Shown in pieces: positions 17,189 through 26,196 of a DNA stretch of 41,765 nt. The DNA is from Pinisolibacter aquiterrae (lineage in GTDB: Bacteria > Pseudomonadota > Alphaproteobacteria > Rhizobiales > Ancalomicrobiaceae). Within the stretch, counting starts at the first letter, position 1, and the number at the start of each line of letters is the position of its first letter. The position numbers and the translations under genes were made by a program. Location of the stretch: assembly GCF_019160155.1 (NCBI RefSeq), contig NZ_JAFNIH010000040.1, forward strand, positions 1 through 41,765. Reading direction: 5' to 3'. A model generated the notes under the pieces. It did no database searches. It was not told the origin of the DNA and saw nothing but the letters and a program-made list of their open reading frames with translations.

Positions 17189-18609
17189 ACGTGCCCCTCG
17201 CGTCCTCCTTCGGCGACGTGCCGGAGGGTCCTGTCGATCTGGCGATCGTCGGCGCCGGCCCGGCCGGCCTGCGGGCCGCGATCACCGCCGCCGAGAACGG
17301 TCTCGCCGTCCTCCTGATCGACGACCATCCCGCGATCGGCGGCCAGATCCACCACGGTCTCCTCACCTCGCCGCTGCCCGAAGGGGCCGTCGCCGCAGCC
17401 GATCGGGACCACGTCCGACGTCTCGACGCGCGGATCGCGGCGTTGTCGATCCACCGGCTGCGGACCACGTCCGTCTGGTCGATCGAGCCGACGGACGGGG
17501 GCTTCGAACTCGGCGTCACGCGCGACGGGGCCGCCCGTCTGATCGGCGCACGCCGGGTGATTCTGGCGACCGGCACCCACGAGCGTCCCCTGCCGATCCC
17601 CGGCTGGACATTGCCCGGCGTATTGACGGCCGGCGCCGCTCAGCGCGCGCTGAAGGCGCAGGGTCTGGTGCCGGACGGACGCGTCGTCCTTGCCGGATCC
17701 GGGCCCCTGCTCCTTCTCGTGGCGAGCCAACTCCTCGCCGCCGGCGCCGAGGTGGTCGCCGTCGTCGATACGACGCCGCACGCGAACCTCGCGCATGCCG
17801 CCGCCGCTCTGCCGCGCTTCCTCCCGTCGCCGCCGGCGGCGCGGGGTCTCCGGCTGGCGTGGACGGTCGCGCGCGGAACCGAACTCGTCCTCGGCGCCCG
17901 CGATCCGCAGGTCTCCGGCGAGGGGCGGGCGTCCGGGCTTTCGTTCGTCGCCGGGCGTCACCGGCGCGAAATCGCCGCCGACGTGGTGTTGCTCCATGCG
18001 GGTCTCCTGCCCGACACGGTTCTCGCGCGCGCCGCCGGTTGCGACCTCGCCTGGGACGAGACGCTGCGGGGCTTCCGCCCGGTCCGCGACGACGACCTCG
18101 AGACGTCGCGGCCCGGTCTGGCGATCGCCGGTGACGGAGGCGACATCGGCGGGGCGGAGATCGCCGCCCTCGAAGGGGAGATCGCGGCGCTCGCCGCCGC
18201 CCGCGCCCTCGGCCGAACGGTCACGGCCGACCGGAGGGCCGCTCTGCACCGCCGCCGTCGGCGGCTCGCCCGGAGCCGCGCCTTCGTCGATCGCCTCTGG
18301 CGGATCGGCGACGAAACGGCGGCGCCGACGAACGACGCGACGATCGTCTGTCGTTGCGAGAGCCTGACCGCCGGGGCGATCGCCGAGGCGGCGGCCGATC
18401 CCTGCCTGCAACCCGATCAGATCAAGTCGCTGCTCCGCGTCGGCATGGGTCCGTGTCACGGCCGTCAATGCCTGACCGTGCTTACGGAAATCGTCGCCCG
18501 CGAGCGCGGACTTTCGCCGTCGGCGGTCGGGCTGCCGCGCGCCCGCACGCCGGCCGGACCTCTGCGTCTCGGCGAACTCGCCGAACTCGAGTGGAGCCGA
18601 CCGGCATGA
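17185..18609 (+). CDS. FAD/NAD(P)-binding oxidoreductase with BFD-like [2Fe-2S] domain (OoxA/HcnB-like alpha subunit)
   Basis: Large flavin subunit, 474 residues. The N-terminal nucleotide-binding motif is IVGAGPAGLRAA (21-32), with GGQIHHGL and ILATGTHERPLPIPGWTLPGV typical of the HcnB/OoxA group. A second dinucleotide-like stretch VVLAGSGPLLLLVASQLL follows. The C-terminus carries a BFD-like iron-sulfur domain with Cys389, Cys391, Cys424 and Cys429 (CRCES ... GPCHGRQC). The ATG at 17185 overlaps the small-subunit stop (ATGA). It should collect electrons from the beta subunit; the final acceptor (respiratory chain or oxygen) cannot be read. Confidence 0.92.
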   Translation: MNVPLASSFGDVPEGPVDLAIVGAGPAGLRAAITAAENGLAVLLIDDHPAIGGQIHHGLLTSPLPEGAVAAADRDHVRRLDARIAALSIHRLRTTSVWSIEPTDGGFELGVTRDGAARLIGARRVILATGTHERPLPIPGWTLPGVLTAGAAQRALKAQGLVPDGRVVLAGSGPLLLLVASQLLAAGAEVVAVVDTTPHANLAHAAAALPRFLPSPPAARGLRLAWTVARGTELVLGARDPQVSGEGRASGLSFVAGRHRREIAADVVLLHAGLLPDTVLARAAGCDLAWDETLRGFRPVRDDDLETSRPGLAIAGDGGDIGGAEIAALEGEIAALAAARALGRTVTADRRAALHRRRRRLARSRAFVDRLWRIGDETAAPTNDATIVCRCESLTAGAIAEAAADPCLQPDQIKSLLRVGMGPCHGRQCLTVLTEIVARERGLSPSAVGLPRARTPAGPLRLGELAELEWSRPA

Positions 18610-18736
18610 CCCGCCCCCCGTGCGGCGGCGCCGATGGCCCGGTGGCGCGGCCGGCGACCCGTTCGAGCGCCGCGCCTCGGCGCGGCGCGTTCCATCCCCC
18701 CCGATCGACCTCGATAGACCCGAGAAAGGACATCCG
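18610..18736. other. Gap between oxidoreductase and AhpD-like genes
   Basis: The 127 bases hold a strong GC hairpin (18667-18688) and then a C-run, followed by AAAGGA just before the start at 18737. No promoter was recognised. The hairpin may limit read-through from the operon. Confidence 0.5.
18667..18688 (+). terminator. GC hairpin, terminator or attenuator candidate
   Basis: Perfect inverted repeat with 10-bp arms (GCGCCGCGCC and GGCGCGGCGC) and almost no loop; realistically 9 bp closed by a CTCG tetraloop. It lies 58 bases after the alpha-subunit stop and 48 before the AhpD-like start. No T-run follows, so complete termination is doubtful. Confidence 0.5.
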
Positions 18737-19282
18737 ATGCCCGAAGCCCTGATCCGCCCCCTCCCCGACACGGCGTTCACGCCGGAGCAGACGGCCGCCT
18801 ACGATCGCAAGATCGCCCGTGACGGCCGCGTCACCAACATGCAGCGCACGCTCCTCCATTCGGTGCCGTCGTTCGACGCCTATATCGGGTGGTACGACCT
18901 GCGCGACATCGTGGTGCCGGTCTTCGGCGAGCGCGCGATCTGGATCTTCTGCCACACGATCTCGGCCGGCACCGACTGCCTGATCTGTTCGACCTTCTTC
19001 CGTCGGCTGCTGATCGACGCCGGCCTGTCGCCGGAAACCTACGAGCCGAGCGAAACCGAGCGCCTGCTCGAGTCCCTCGGCCGCACCTTCGTCGCCGGGG
19101 GGCACGGCGTCGATCCGGCGACCTGGTCGGCGCTCAGGGCCGGGTACACCGACGAGCAACTCGTGGCGCTGGTGTCGTTCGGCGGGCTGATGGTGGCGAA
19201 CAACCTCTTCAACAACCTTCTGAATCCGCCCCTCGACGAATACCTGCACGACTACCGCAAGCCGGCGTCGGTCGACGCCTGA
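18737..19282 (+). CDS. AhpD/carboxymuconolactone decarboxylase-family protein
   Basis: A 181-residue alpha-helical protein of the AhpD-like/CMD superfamily. The redox motif Cys81-L-I-Cys84 sits in SAGTDCLICSTFFRRLLIDAG, the right place for the AhpD CxxC, although the His usually found three residues later is replaced (S-T-F-F). Text such as GYTDEQLVALVSFGGLMVANNLFNNLL near the end matches the second CMD helix pair. AAAGGA ends six bases before the ATG at 18737. The frame stays open upstream to 18620, but that part is low-complexity and lacks a ribosome site. A role in peroxide protection for the upstream oxidase or as a catabolic enzyme is conceivable; neither is shown. Confidence 0.8.
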   Translation: MPEALIRPLPDTAFTPEQTAAYDRKIARDGRVTNMQRTLLHSVPSFDAYIGWYDLRDIVVPVFGERAIWIFCHTISAGTDCLICSTFFRRLLIDAGLSPETYEPSETERLLESLGRTFVAGGHGVDPATWSALRAGYTDEQLVALVSFGGLMVANNLFNNLLNPPLDEYLHDYRKPASVDA

Positions 19283-19302
19283 CCCGAGGCAGACCCGGAG
19301 GA

Positions 19303-19327
19303 TCGGCGACGATCCGACCGTCGCCGA
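19303..19327. terminator. Hairpin between convergent genes
   Basis: Perfect 9-bp inverted repeat TCGGCGACG / CGTCGCCGA with a 7-base loop, starting 20 bases after the AhpD-like stop and about 80 bases beyond the crotonase stop on the other strand. No T-run is present. It is well placed to end the plus-strand operon. Confidence 0.55.
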
Positions 19328-19408
19328 CTTCGTCGATCGCGTCCCCTTCCCGGTCGCCGGGGCCGGCGTCTTCGACGATCGCCGCGGCGCGTCGCGCCGG
19401 GGCCGGGC

Positions 19409-20203
19409 TCAGCGGCCGCGGAAGGACGGCGGGCGCTTGGCGAGGAAGGCGGCGACGCCCTCGCGGAAATCGGCCGTCCCGGTCCCCGCGACGAAGGCGG
19501 CGCGTTCGGCTTCCAGTTGCTCGGCGAGGCGGCGCGACGGTGCCTCGTCGAGGAGGCGCTTGAAACGGCCGAAGGCGTGCGTCGGTCCGCGCGCGATCGC
19601 CTCCGCCAGAGCCTGCCCGCGCGCCTCGAGTTCGCCCGCCGGCACCACTTCGGTGACGATGCCGATGTCGCGTGCCTCGGTCGCGGTCAATCGGCGGCCG
19701 GTCAGCATCAGTTCGAAGGCGCGCGCGCGGCCGACCCGGCGCTCCAGAAACCACGTGCCGCCGCAGTCTGGCGTGGCGCCGAGCCGGTCGTAGGCGACGA
19801 GGAAGGCCGCCGTCTCCTCCGCAACCACCACGTCGGCGCCGAGCACGAAGGAGAAGCCCGCGCCGGCGGCCGCGCCGCGCACCAGCGCCACGACCGGGGC
19901 CGGCGCCGCGCGCAAGGCCAGCACCGCCGGATGGACCGCATCGAGAAGCCCATGGACGATCGCCGCGACGTCCTCGCCCGCCGCCGCGAAGGAGCCGACG
20001 TCGCCGCCCGCCATGAAGGCGCGGCCGGCGCCCGAGAGCACGATCACCCGGACGTCCGGATCGCGCGTCACCCGCTCGACCGCCGCCGCGAAGGCCCGCG
20101 CCGTGGCGAGGTCGAGCGCGTTCAGCACCTCGGGGCGTTCGAAACGCAGCGTGGCGACGCCGGTCGCCGGGTCGATCAGGCAGGAGACGAGGTCGGAAGC
20201 CAT
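19409..20203 (-). CDS. Crotonase-family enoyl-CoA hydratase/isomerase, PaaG-like
   Basis: CoA-ester-processing crotonase of 264 residues, last gene of the Liv/fadD operon. The oxyanion-hole stretches are AFMAGGDVGSF (62-72) and GAAAGAGFSF (110-119). Compared by eye with rat enoyl-CoA hydratase, the two catalytic glutamates are replaced by Ser118 and Tyr138. The motif PDCGGTWFLERRVGRARA (145-162) is that of PaaG, whose catalytic residue is an Asp in this loop (here Asp146). An isomerase role, such as moving a double bond or isomerising an epoxide, is therefore more likely than simple hydration. It starts 69 bases after the SDR stop. Confidence 0.85.
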   Translation of the reverse strand: MASDLVSCLIDPATGVATLRFERPEVLNALDLATARAFAAAVERVTRDPDVRVIVLSGAGRAFMAGGDVGSFAAAGEDVAAIVHGLLDAVHPAVLALRAAPAPVVALVRGAAAGAGFSFVLGADVVVAEETAAFLVAYDRLGATPDCGGTWFLERRVGRARAFELMLTGRRLTATEARDIGIVTEVVPAGELEARGQALAEAIARGPTHAFGRFKRLLDEAPSRRLAEQLEAERAAFVAGTGTADFREGVAAFLAKRPPSFRGR

Positions 20204-20272
20204 CGCAGGGTCTCACTCGAGAGGCGGATCGTCGAACGCGGTCGGCGGGGTCGTCCCGTCAGGCGGCGGGGG

Positions 20273-21034
20273 TCATTTCGGCGCCATGCGCAGCGCGCCG
20301 TCGAGGCGGATCACCTCGCCGTTCAGCATGGGATTGTCGACGATGGCGAGCGCCAGCTTGGCATATTCGGAGGGGCGGCCGAGCCGCGAGGGGAAGGGCA
20401 CCGAGGCGCCGAGACTGTCCTGCACCGCCTGCGGCAGGCCACGCAGCATGGCGGTCTCGAAGATGCCCGGCGCGATGGTGCAGACGCGGATCCCGACCTG
20501 GGCGAGCTCGCGGGCGATCGGCAGCGTCATGCCGACGACGCCACCCTTCGAGGCGGCGTAGGAGGCCTGACCGATCTGGCCGTCGAAGGCGGCGATCGAG
20601 GCGGTGTTGACGACGACGCCGCGTTCGCCGTCCTCGTTCGGCGCGAGCGTCGCGGCGCCGGCGGCGACCAGACGGATCAGGTTGAAGGTGCCGATCAGGT
20701 TGACCTCGATGCCGCGCCGGAAGTCGTCGAGGGCCATGGGGCCGGTCTTGCCGACGACGCGGGCGCCGGGCGCGATGCCGGCGCAATTGATCAGGATCCG
20801 CGCCGGACCGTGAGCGGCCGCCGCCGCGGCCACCGCCGTCTCGGCGCTCTCGGCGCTCGACACGTCGCATTTCACGGCGATGCCGCCGATCTCGGCCGCC
20901 ACCGTCTCCGCCGCCGCGAAATTGAAGTCGAGGATGGCGACCTTCGCGCCCGCCGCCGCCAGCGCCCGAGCCGTCGCCTCGCCCAACCCCGAACCGCCAC
21001 CCGTGACGATCGCCGTCTGCCCCTGAACCCGCAT
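20273..21034 (-). CDS. SDR dehydrogenase, 3-hydroxyacyl-CoA dehydrogenase type 2-like
   Basis: Short-chain dehydrogenase of 253 residues resembling bacterial HSD10-type (S)-3-hydroxyacyl-CoA dehydrogenases. The cofactor motif TGGGSGLG is at 11-18, Asp36 suggests NAD+ preference, NCAG is at 83-86, and the catalytic set is Ser146, Tyr159 and Lys163 (YAASK). The ending [36 protein letters not shown] is typical of the HSD10 group. The ATG at 21034 is chosen because GAAGAGG lies about 8-14 bases upstream; the open frame extends to a TTG at 21052 without support. Lying between thiolase and crotonase genes, it fits the third step of beta-oxidation. Confidence 0.9.
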   Translation of the reverse strand: MRVQGQTAIVTGGGSGLGEATARALAAAGAKVAILDFNFAAAETVAAEIGGIAVKCDVSSAESAETAVAAAAAAHGPARILINCAGIAPGARVVGKTGPMALDDFRRGIEVNLIGTFNLIRLVAAGAATLAPNEDGERGVVVNTASIAAFDGQIGQASYAASKGGVVGMTLPIARELAQVGIRVCTIAPGIFETAMLRGLPQAVQDSLGASVPFPSRLGRPSEYAKLALAIVDNPMLNGEVIRLDGALRMAPK

Positions 21035-21092
21035 CGAATCTACCCTCTTCAATCGTCGTCTCGTGTTCGCCCGTGCGCGTGGCCCGAAGCCC

Positions 21093-22265
<1,173 letters not shown>

Positions 22266-22299
22266 GGCGAACCTCTGCTCGGATTGGATCGGGCCGTGG

Positions 22300-24108
22300 T
22301 CACGCCGAGGCGTAGAGCCCGGCGATTTCGGCGGCATATTTGGTCTGGATGTTGGAACGGCGGACCTTCATCGTCGCCGTCACCTCGTCGTCGTCGTGGT
22401 CGAGTTCCTTGGTCAGGAGGTGGAACTTGCGGATGTGCGAGACCTGGGCGAGGCCGGCGTTGGCGATCGCCACCTCGTGCTCGATCATCTCGCGCACCTT
22501 CGGGTTCTCGACCAGACTGCGGAAATGGGTGAAGGCTATGCCCTGCTCCTCGGCCCATTTCGACACCGTCTCGAAATCGATCTGGATCAGCGCGGAGACG
22601 TATTTCTTCGCCTCGCCGATGACGATGCACTCCTTGACGTAGGGGCTCGCCTTGACGGTGTTCTCGATCTCCGACGGCGACAGGTTCTTGCCGCCGGCGG
22701 TGATCATGATGTCCTTGAGGCGGTCGACGATGCGGTATTCGCCGTCGATCTCGGCGACGACGTCGCCGGTGTGGAGCCAGCCGTCGACGATCGCCGCCTT
22801 CGTCGCCGCCTCGTTCTTGTAGTAGCCGGCGAAGACCATGTCGCCCTTGACCAGCAACTCGTCGAAGTCGCCGCGCTTCAGCTCGACCCCGGCCGCCGCC
22901 GCGCCGACCGAGCCGGGCACCAGCCGGTCGAGCTTCTGCGCGGTGACGAGGCCCGAGGTCTCGGTGGCGCCGTAGACCTCGATCAGCGGCACGCCGAGCG
23001 TGCGGAAGAAGCGCACGATCTTGGGGCTGATCGGCGCCGCGCCGGTCAGAGCGATCTTCGCGCGCCGAAGGCCGATGAAGTTGAGGAGCGCCCGGAAGAC
23101 GAGCACATGGGCGAGCCACGCGGTCACCCGCTGGGGGAGCGTGCGCTCGGCCGGCGGCACCTCGGCGAAGGGCTCGCAGGCGGCGTAGAAGCCGTCGAAG
23201 AGCTTCTTTCGGAGGCCGCCCGCCTCCATCGTCTTGATGTGGATCGACGAGGCGAGCTTCTCCCAGATGCGCGGCACGCCGAGGAACATCGAGGGCGCCA
23301 CCTCGCGCAGGTCCTCCTGGACGGTGCGCAGGCTCTCGCCGAAATCGATGCGACTGCCGAGATGGAGCGGCGCCACCGTCGTCAGCATCTGCTCGGCGAC
23401 GTGGCAGAGCGGCAGGTAGGAGAGATGGCTGGTGTCGGCGTCGAGGCCGAGGCGCTCGATCACCGCGATCGCCTCGGCGCGCAGGTTGCGCCAGCTCAGC
23501 ATCGCCCCCTTGGGCCGGCCGGTCGAGCCGGAGGTGTAGATCATCAGCCCGATGTCGGCGAGGGTCTGGCGGGCGAGCCGCTCCTCGACGAGGCGCGGCC
23601 GGTCCCTCTCCTCGGCGCGGCCGAGCTCCTCGACGGTGGCGAAGGAGAGCACCAGATCGGCCGGATAGGCGCGCATGCCCTTGGTCTCGATCACCACGAT
23701 GCGCTGCAGACGGGGCAGCTCGTGGCGCTTCTCGAGGACCTTGTCGACCTGTTCCTGATCCTCGCAGACGACGATCTCGGCGTCGCAGTGGCCGAGCACA
23801 TAGGCGACCTCGACTGCCGGCGAGGTGGCGTAGACGCCGACCGTCACCGCGCCGACGAGGCCGGCGCCGAGCTGCGCCAGCACCCATTCGACCCGGTTCT
23901 CGGAGAGCACGGCGACATGGCCCTTCTCGGGAACCCCGAGAGCGGTGAGGCCGAGGCCGAAATGGGAGGCGCGTTCGAAGTAGCGCGCCCAGGAGAGCGG
24001 CCGCCAGATGCCGAATTCCTTCTGGCGAACGGCGGTGCGATCCGGCCGCAGGCGGGCCTGTTCGCGCAGCATCTGCGGCAGGGTGAGCTCGGGAAGGGTC
24101 GGAATCAT
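22300..24108 (-). CDS. Long-chain-type acyl-CoA synthetase (AMP-forming)
   Basis: Adenylate-forming ligase of 602 residues that would activate the imported acid with ATP and CoA. The P-loop-like motif YTSGSTGRPKG is at residues 191-201; the YGATETSG motif, the GWLHTGDVV aspartate and the RLKDIMITAGGKNLSP hinge follow, as in eukaryote-like FadD15/long-chain ligases. The C-terminus lacks the short-chain PxTxSGK form and has EVTATMKVRRSNI instead, as in the long-chain group. It begins 17 bases after the livF stop, linking uptake to activation. Chain or ring specificity is unknown. Confidence 0.92.
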   Translation of the reverse strand: MIPTLPELTLPQMLREQARLRPDRTAVRQKEFGIWRPLSWARYFERASHFGLGLTALGVPEKGHVAVLSENRVEWVLAQLGAGLVGAVTVGVYATSPAVEVAYVLGHCDAEIVVCEDQEQVDKVLEKRHELPRLQRIVVIETKGMRAYPADLVLSFATVEELGRAEERDRPRLVEERLARQTLADIGLMIYTSGSTGRPKGAMLSWRNLRAEAIAVIERLGLDADTSHLSYLPLCHVAEQMLTTVAPLHLGSRIDFGESLRTVQEDLREVAPSMFLGVPRIWEKLASSIHIKTMEAGGLRKKLFDGFYAACEPFAEVPPAERTLPQRVTAWLAHVLVFRALLNFIGLRRAKIALTGAAPISPKIVRFFRTLGVPLIEVYGATETSGLVTAQKLDRLVPGSVGAAAAGVELKRGDFDELLVKGDMVFAGYYKNEAATKAAIVDGWLHTGDVVAEIDGEYRIVDRLKDIMITAGGKNLSPSEIENTVKASPYVKECIVIGEAKKYVSALIQIDFETVSKWAEEQGIAFTHFRSLVENPKVREMIEHEVAIANAGLAQVSHIRKFHLLTKELDHDDDEVTATMKVRRSNIQTKYAAEIAGLYASA

Positions 24109-24125
24109 GGAACGTCCTCGCGCCG

Positions 24126-24938
24126 TCAGGAGAGCCAGCGCTTGCGGCGCTTGTAGTGCTTGATTTCGCGGAAGCTCTTCTCCTCGCCGTTCGAACCGCC
24201 GAGACCGAGATAGAACTCGCGCACGTCCTGGTCCCGCATCAGTTTCTCGACCGGGCCGTCGATGACGATCTTGCCGGTCTCCATGATGTAGCCGGAGTGC
24301 GAGACCGCCATGGCGATCGCCGCGTTCTGCTCGACGAGCAGCATCGAGACGCCGCGTTCGCGGTTGATGCGGGCGATGATGGTGAAGATCTCTTCGGTGA
24401 GCCGGGGCGAGAGGCCGAGCGACGGCTCGTCGAGGAGGATGAGCTTCGGCTCGGCGATCAGCGCCCGGCCGATGGCGAGCATCTGCTGCTCGCCGCCGGA
24501 GAGATAGCCGGCCCGGCCCGACCGCCGCTCGTGGAGCCGCGGGAAATATTCGTAGACGAGATCGAAGGACGGCTTGCCGAGGTCCCGGCGCCCGGAGCGG
24601 GCGAAGGTGGCGGCGACGAGATTCTCCTCGACCGTCAGGTCCTCGAAGATCCGCCGCCCCTCCATCACGTGGAAGAGCCCCCGCCGCACCAGACCGTGCG
24701 GCGTGAGATGGGAGACGTCGTCTCCGTCGAAGGTGATGCGGCCGGCGGTGACCGCGCCGTCCTCGAGGGCGAGCAGGTTGGAGACGGCCTTGAGCGTCGT
24801 CGACTTGCCCGCCCCGTTGGAGCCGAGCAGGGCGACCACCTCGCCCCGGGGAACCCGGAGCGAGAGGCCACGCAGCACCTGGACCGTGTGGTTGTAGACC
24901 ACTTCGATGTTGGCGATCTCGAGGATGGCGTCGGTCAT
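24126..24938 (-). CDS. livF: Branched-chain-type ABC transporter ATP-binding protein LivF
   Basis: Nucleotide-binding subunit of a hydrophobic amino acid/carboxylate (HAAT) importer, 270 residues. Walker A GSNGAGKST (39-47), signature LSGGEQQML, Walker B LILLDEPSLGLSP and MLLVEQNAAIAM are clear LivF features. About 30 residues beyond the normal end form a basic tail (HYKRRKRWLS). The ATG at 24938 follows GAGAG; a GTG at 24950 overlaps the binding-protein stop (GTGA) and is an alternative start. Confidence 0.93.
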   Translation of the reverse strand: MTDAILEIANIEVVYNHTVQVLRGLSLRVPRGEVVALLGSNGAGKSTTLKAVSNLLALEDGAVTAGRITFDGDDVSHLTPHGLVRRGLFHVMEGRRIFEDLTVEENLVAATFARSGRRDLGKPSFDLVYEYFPRLHERRSGRAGYLSGGEQQMLAIGRALIAEPKLILLDEPSLGLSPRLTEEIFTIIARINRERGVSMLLVEQNAAIAMAVSHSGYIMETGKIVIDGPVEKLMRDQDVREFYLGLGGSNGEEKSFREIKHYKRRKRWLS

Positions 24939-24946
24939 CGCGTCTC

Positions 24947-26116
24947 TCACTTTCCGAGCTGGATCCAGTCGGAGTTCGGCAGCATCGCCTTCTTGACCGC
25001 GTCGTAGCGGTAGACGCGGCCGACCGGGATCGAATTGCCGGTGATCGTGATCGGCGTGCCGATGATGCCGCCGGTGTCGAAGTCCTTGATGGAGTTGAGC
25101 GCGGCCTTGAGGTTGGGGCCGTTCAGCTCCTTGCCGCCCTCGAGCACGCGCTTGGCCGACTCGAGATAGAGCATCGTCGTCAGGAAGCCCTGGAGGTAGG
25201 GCGTCGACTGGTACTCCGGACGCATCGCCCGGATCTTCTCCAGCATCGGCGACTTGCCCTCGGCGTCGTAGTAGTAGCGATAGGGCATCACGCCCATGAA
25301 GCCGTCGGCGGCCTCGCCGACCTTGCCCCAGAGCGAATTGTCCATCGACCAGAACGTGCCCATGAACTTGGTCTTCAGGCCGAGCTGCTTGGCCTGGTTC
25401 ATGAACTCCGGCAGGGGCGCCAGCACGTAGCCGTGGAAGATGGTGAAGTCCGGATCGGCGCGGCGCAGCTTGAGGATCTCGGTCGAGACGTCGACGGCGG
25501 TCGGCGGGGTGACGATCTTGACCACCACGTCGAGGCCGAGCTTCTTGGCGTGCGCCTCGGAGGGGCCGATCGGATCGCGGCCGAACTCGGTGTCGGAGTG
25601 GACGAAGGCGATCTTGGCGCCGGGTTTGGTCTTGGCGATGTACTGCAGCAGGATGCCGACCATCTCGGTGTAGTCGGGTCCCGCCATGAACTGCAGCGGA
25701 TAGGCCTTGGGATCGTTCAGCTCGGTGGCGAAGGAGGCGCCGGCCATCATCATCGTGCCCAGGCGGTTCAGCTCGGGGTTGATGGTCTTGGCGAAGCCGG
25801 TGGAGTCTCCGTAGTAGAGATTGACCTTGTTCTGGCTGGTGAGCTTGTTGAACACCGCGACCGACTGATCGACCTTGTAGGCGGTGTCCTCGGCCACGTA
25901 GACGACCTTGCGCCCGGCGATGCCGCCGGCGTCGTTGACGATCTTCACGTAGTCTTGGATGCCCGCGTGGACGCCGATGCCGGCGAAGGCGAAGACGCCG
26001 GTGAGCGGCATCGATCCGGCGATGACGATGTCGTCGGCGGCGCGCGCCGGCGCCCCGGCGAGCGTGGTGGCGGTGGCGAGCGCCAGGGCGAGGGCCGTGC
26101 GTCGAGTGATGCTCAT
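24947..26116 (-). CDS. Branched-chain-type ABC transporter substrate-binding protein
   Basis: Periplasmic binding protein of the LivJ/LivK family, 389 residues. The signal peptide MSITRRTALALALATATTLA ends near APARA/ADD at residues 26-27; twin arginines are present. The body begins IVIAGSMPLTGVFAFAGIGVHAG, the type I binding-fold opening, with YGDSTGFAKTINPELNR and FVHSDTEFGRDPI as further family text. GGAGGAAA precedes the ATG at 26116. The frame is open upstream to 26527 but that is antisense shadow over livM. Homologues in aromatic and alicyclic acid operons bind such acids, and the acyl-CoA ligase and beta-oxidation genes downstream suggest the same here. Confidence 0.93.
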   Translation of the reverse strand: MSITRRTALALALATATTLAGAPARAADDIVIAGSMPLTGVFAFAGIGVHAGIQDYVKIVNDAGGIAGRKVVYVAEDTAYKVDQSVAVFNKLTSQNKVNLYYGDSTGFAKTINPELNRLGTMMMAGASFATELNDPKAYPLQFMAGPDYTEMVGILLQYIAKTKPGAKIAFVHSDTEFGRDPIGPSEAHAKKLGLDVVVKIVTPPTAVDVSTEILKLRRADPDFTIFHGYVLAPLPEFMNQAKQLGLKTKFMGTFWSMDNSLWGKVGEAADGFMGVMPYRYYYDAEGKSPMLEKIRAMRPEYQSTPYLQGFLTTMLYLESAKRVLEGGKELNGPNLKAALNSIKDFDTGGIIGTPITITGNSIPVGRVYRYDAVKKAMLPNSDWIQLGK

Positions 26117-26196
26117 GGGTTTCCTCCGAAGTTTCTTTTGATTTTCGGTCTGCGGATTTCCGCCGGTCGCGTCGAGGCGGCCGACCCTGTCGGGCC

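Noticed and set aside
15727-18609. Hydrogen cyanide synthase HcnABC
   Set aside because: Subunit types match, but gene order (beta, small, alpha) and the importer/CoA-transferase context point to catabolism instead.
19409-20203. Pseudogene suspicion for the crotonase because both catalytic Glu are missing
   Set aside because: Length, reading frame and the PaaG-type PDCGGTW motif are intact, so it is better read as an isomerase.
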